Below are positions 17,516 through 19,373 of a stretch of 19,373 nt of DNA, in pieces. The position numbers and the translations under genes are program-made. The DNA is from an uncultured Dechloromonas sp. (GTDB taxonomy: Bacteria > Pseudomonadota > Gammaproteobacteria > Burkholderiales > Rhodocyclaceae). The DNA is taken from positions 1-19,373 of the forward strand of contig CAMKYP010000017.1 of NCBI GenBank assembly GCA_946477505.1, in the 5' to 3' direction. The notes beneath the pieces were generated by a model. That model did no database searches and had not been told where the DNA came from. It saw only the letters and a list, made by a program, of their open reading frames with translations. The number at the start of each line of letters is the position of its first letter. Position 1 is the stretch's first letter.

Positions 17516-17557
17516 GTTTATTCGTTTTGCTGTCGGTAGTTTTGCTGGAACAAGTCC

Positions 17558-18604
17558 ATGGACAATCTCGATCAGATCGTTAGCGAAGCCAAGTCCGCTT
17601 TTGCTGCCATTTCCGACCCGGACGCGCTGGAGCAGGTCAAGGCCCGTTTCCTCGGCAAGAGCGGCCAGATTACCGAACTCCTGAAGGGCCTTGGCAAGCT
17701 GCCGCCCGAGGAGAAGAAAACTGCCGGCGCGGCAATCAACGTCGCCAAGAGCGCGGTCGAAACCGCGCTCAACGAGCGCCGTGAAGCCATCCGCAAGGCT
17801 GCGCTCGAAGCGCGCCTGGCCGAAGAAGCGCTGGATGTCACGCTGCCCGGACGCGCCGAGGCGCGCGGGGGGCTGCATCCGGTGACGCGCACGCTGGAGC
17901 GCATTGAATCCCTGTTCGCCTCGATCGGCTTCGAAGTCGCCGACGGCCCGGAAATCGAAGAGGATTTCCACAACTTCACCGCCTTGAACACGCCCGAGGA
18001 TCACCCAGCCCGTTCGATGCACGACACGTTCTACCTGCAGAACCCGGACGGCACACTGGCCGACAAGGTGCTGCTGCGTACCCACACCAGTCCGATCCAG
18101 GCGCGCTACATGCAGGCGCACGTCGCCAAGTTCGGCCAGCTGGAAACGATGCCCGAGATTCGCATCATTGCGCCGGGCCGCGTCTATCGTGTCGACTCCG
18201 ACGCGACGCATTCGCCGATGTTCCACCAGGTCGAAGGCCTGTGGGTCGGCGAGAACGTTTCCTTTGCCGATCTGAAGGGCGTGATCGCCGATTTCCTGAA
18301 GAGTTTCTTCGAAACCGACGATCTGACCGTCCGCTTCCGCCCGTCCTTTTTCCCGTTTACCGAACCGTCGGCTGAAATTGACGTCGCTTTCATGAGCGGT
18401 GCGCTGAAGGGCCGTTGGCTGGAGATCGCTGGCTGCGGCATGGTGCATCCGAACGTCTTGCGCATCGCCGGCATCGATCCGGAAAAATACACCGGCTTCG
18501 CCTTTGGCTTCGGGCCGGACCGCCTGACCATGCTGCGTTACGGCGTCAATGATCTTCGCCTGTTCTTCGAAGGTGATCTGCGCTTCCTGCGCCAGTTCGC
18601 CTGA
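17558..18604 (+). CDS. pheS: Phenylalanyl-tRNA synthetase alpha subunit
   Basis: PheS carries the class II active site of the alpha2-beta2 enzyme that charges tRNA-Phe. The 348-aa protein (E. coli 327) has an N-terminal coiled coil (about 1-100), then HPVTRTLERIESLF, EIEEDFHNFTALNTPEDHPA, the motif 2 region RPSFFPFTEPSAEID, GCGMVHPNVL and the motif 3 region FAFGFGPDRLTMLRYG, ending NDLRLFFEGDLRFLRQF. It precedes pheT by 21 bases. The ribosome site is weak. Confidence 0.98.
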   Translation: MDNLDQIVSEAKSAFAAISDPDALEQVKARFLGKSGQITELLKGLGKLPPEEKKTAGAAINVAKSAVETALNERREAIRKAALEARLAEEALDVTLPGRAEARGGLHPVTRTLERIESLFASIGFEVADGPEIEEDFHNFTALNTPEDHPARSMHDTFYLQNPDGTLADKVLLRTHTSPIQARYMQAHVAKFGQLETMPEIRIIAPGRVYRVDSDATHSPMFHQVEGLWVGENVSFADLKGVIADFLKSFFETDDLTVRFRPSFFPFTEPSAEIDVAFMSGALKGRWLEIAGCGMVHPNVLRIAGIDPEKYTGFAFGFGPDRLTMLRYGVNDLRLFFEGDLRFLRQFA

Positions 18605-18625
18605 TTCCATTTTCGAGACACGCCA

Positions 18626-19373
18626 ATGAAATTCTCCGAATCCTGGTTGCGTACCCTTGTCGATCCGAAGCTGACGAGCGAGGAACTCTCCCATCTGCTG
18701 ACCATGGCAGGCCTCGAAGTTGAGGAGCTTGACCCGGTTGCTCCCGTTTTCGACAGCGTCGTCGTCGCCCATGTGCTGGAAGTCGTCAAGCATCCGGATG
18801 CCGACCGCCTGAATGTTTGCCAGGTCGATACCGGCAGCGGCAGCCCGACGACCATCGTCTGCGGTGCGCCGAACGTCGCCGTCGGCCTCAAGGTGCCGTG
18901 CGCGCTGCCCGGGGCCAAGCTGCCCGGCGACTTCACCATCAAGATCGCCAAGGTGCGCGGCATCGAATCCTCCGGCATGCTGTGCTCGGCCAAGGAGCTG
19001 GGTATTGCTGATGAGGCGTCCGGCCTGCTGATCCTGCCGGCCGATGCGCCGGTCGGTCAGTCGATCCGCCAGTACCTGGAACTTGACGATAACGTCTTCG
19101 AGATCAAGCTGACGCCGAACCGTGCCGACTGCCTTTCTCTTCAGGGCATTGCCCGCGAAGTCGGCGCCATTACCGGCGCCGCGACGGCGCTGCCGCAAGT
19201 CGCCGCAGTGCCGGCCAGTATCGCTGACGCCCGTGCTGTCGTACTCGACGCACCGGCCGCCTGCCCGTTGTACTTTGGGCGCATCGTCAAGAGTGTCGAT
19301 GCCAAGGCGCCGACGCCGGAATGGATGCGGCGCCTTGGCATCGACACTCTTGACGATGCGCCCAAAGTACAAC
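18626..19373 (+). CDS. pheT: Phenylalanyl-tRNA synthetase beta subunit (partial, 3' end missing)
   Basis: About 236 real residues of a roughly 790-aa protein are present. They start MKFSESWLRTLVDPKLTSEE, followed by the tRNA-binding (EMAP-like) domain (about 40-148) with HPDADRLNVCQVDTG, CGAPNV and KVRGIESSGMLCS, then the LTPNRADCLSLQGIAREVGA segment. Codons up to the APTPEWM segment (about 19327) look normal. The residues after it are coded by the right arm of an inverted repeat and do not follow the family, so the last 46 bases are probably not genuine pheT. Confidence 0.95.
   Translation, partial: MKFSESWLRTLVDPKLTSEELSHLLTMAGLEVEELDPVAPVFDSVVVAHVLEVVKHPDADRLNVCQVDTGSGSPTTIVCGAPNVAVGLKVPCALPGAKLPGDFTIKIAKVRGIESSGMLCSAKELGIADEASGLLILPADAPVGQSIRQYLELDDNVFEIKLTPNRADCLSLQGIAREVGAITGAATALPQVAAVPASIADARAVVLDAPAACPLYFGRIVKSVDAKAPTPEWMRRLGIDTLDDAPKVQ
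19267..19373. repeat. 46-bp perfect inverted repeat ending at the window edge
   Basis: The left arm 19267-19312 and right arm 19328-19373 are exact reverse complements over 46 bases, with a 15-base loop. The left arm is normal pheT coding sequence. The right arm runs to the very last base. This is the form of a fold-back chimera or a contig-end artefact rather than a biological palindrome. Confidence 0.95.

Noticed and set aside
17348..19372. A 674-codon open frame on the minus strand opposite rplT, pheS and pheT
   Set aside because: It crosses a terminator and several confirmed genes on the other strand, and its 5' end lies in the fold-back artefact.

Overview
The window looks like chromosomal DNA of a GC-rich betaproteobacterium, most plausibly Rhodocyclales-like. 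This is an inference from the gene set (PQQ genes, hpnCDE, and the order tRNA-Val, thrS, infC, rpmI, rplT, pheS, pheT) and from protein character; no search was run. It appears to stop at a contig end: the last 107 bases form a near-perfect fold-back inside pheT that is probably an assembly or amplification artefact.

Left part, all on the minus strand. Bases 1-1969 hold the PQQ cofactor genes in transcription order pqqA, pqqB, pqqC, pqqD (pqqD cut by the window edge), with a hairpin between pqqA and pqqB. Upstream of them, 2213-7735 is a three-gene signalling operon: a TonB-dependent outer-membrane receptor, a periplasmic YfiR-family protein, and a membrane hybrid histidine kinase (periplasmic sensor, HAMP, kinase, two receivers, HPt). 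The layout suggests a signal passed from outer membrane to periplasm to inner membrane. Further upstream, 7934-10827 is hpnC-hpnD-hpnE, which makes squalene (hopanoid precursor) from farnesyl diphosphate.

Middle. A tRNA-Leu(UAG) gene with its own promoter and terminator lies on the plus strand at 10867-10951. Then on the minus strand come a hipBA toxin-antitoxin pair with an AT-rich promoter/operator region, and a small operon encoding a 45-aa membrane protein, SlyX and a DHH-family phosphoesterase.

Right part, plus strand. A consensus sigma-70 promoter drives tRNA-Val(GAC). It is followed by a short leader with a candidate Thr-containing leader peptide and a strong terminator only 29 bases before thrS. 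This is a candidate attenuator for the translation operon thrS-infC-rpmI-rplT. infC starts with the rare codon ATC. After a second strong terminator come pheS and the 5' part of pheT.

Most of the window is ordinary core metabolism and translation. The items most worth a second look are the receptor-YfiR-hybrid kinase operon, the possible thrS attenuator, the hipBA operator repeats, and the fold-back at the right end.
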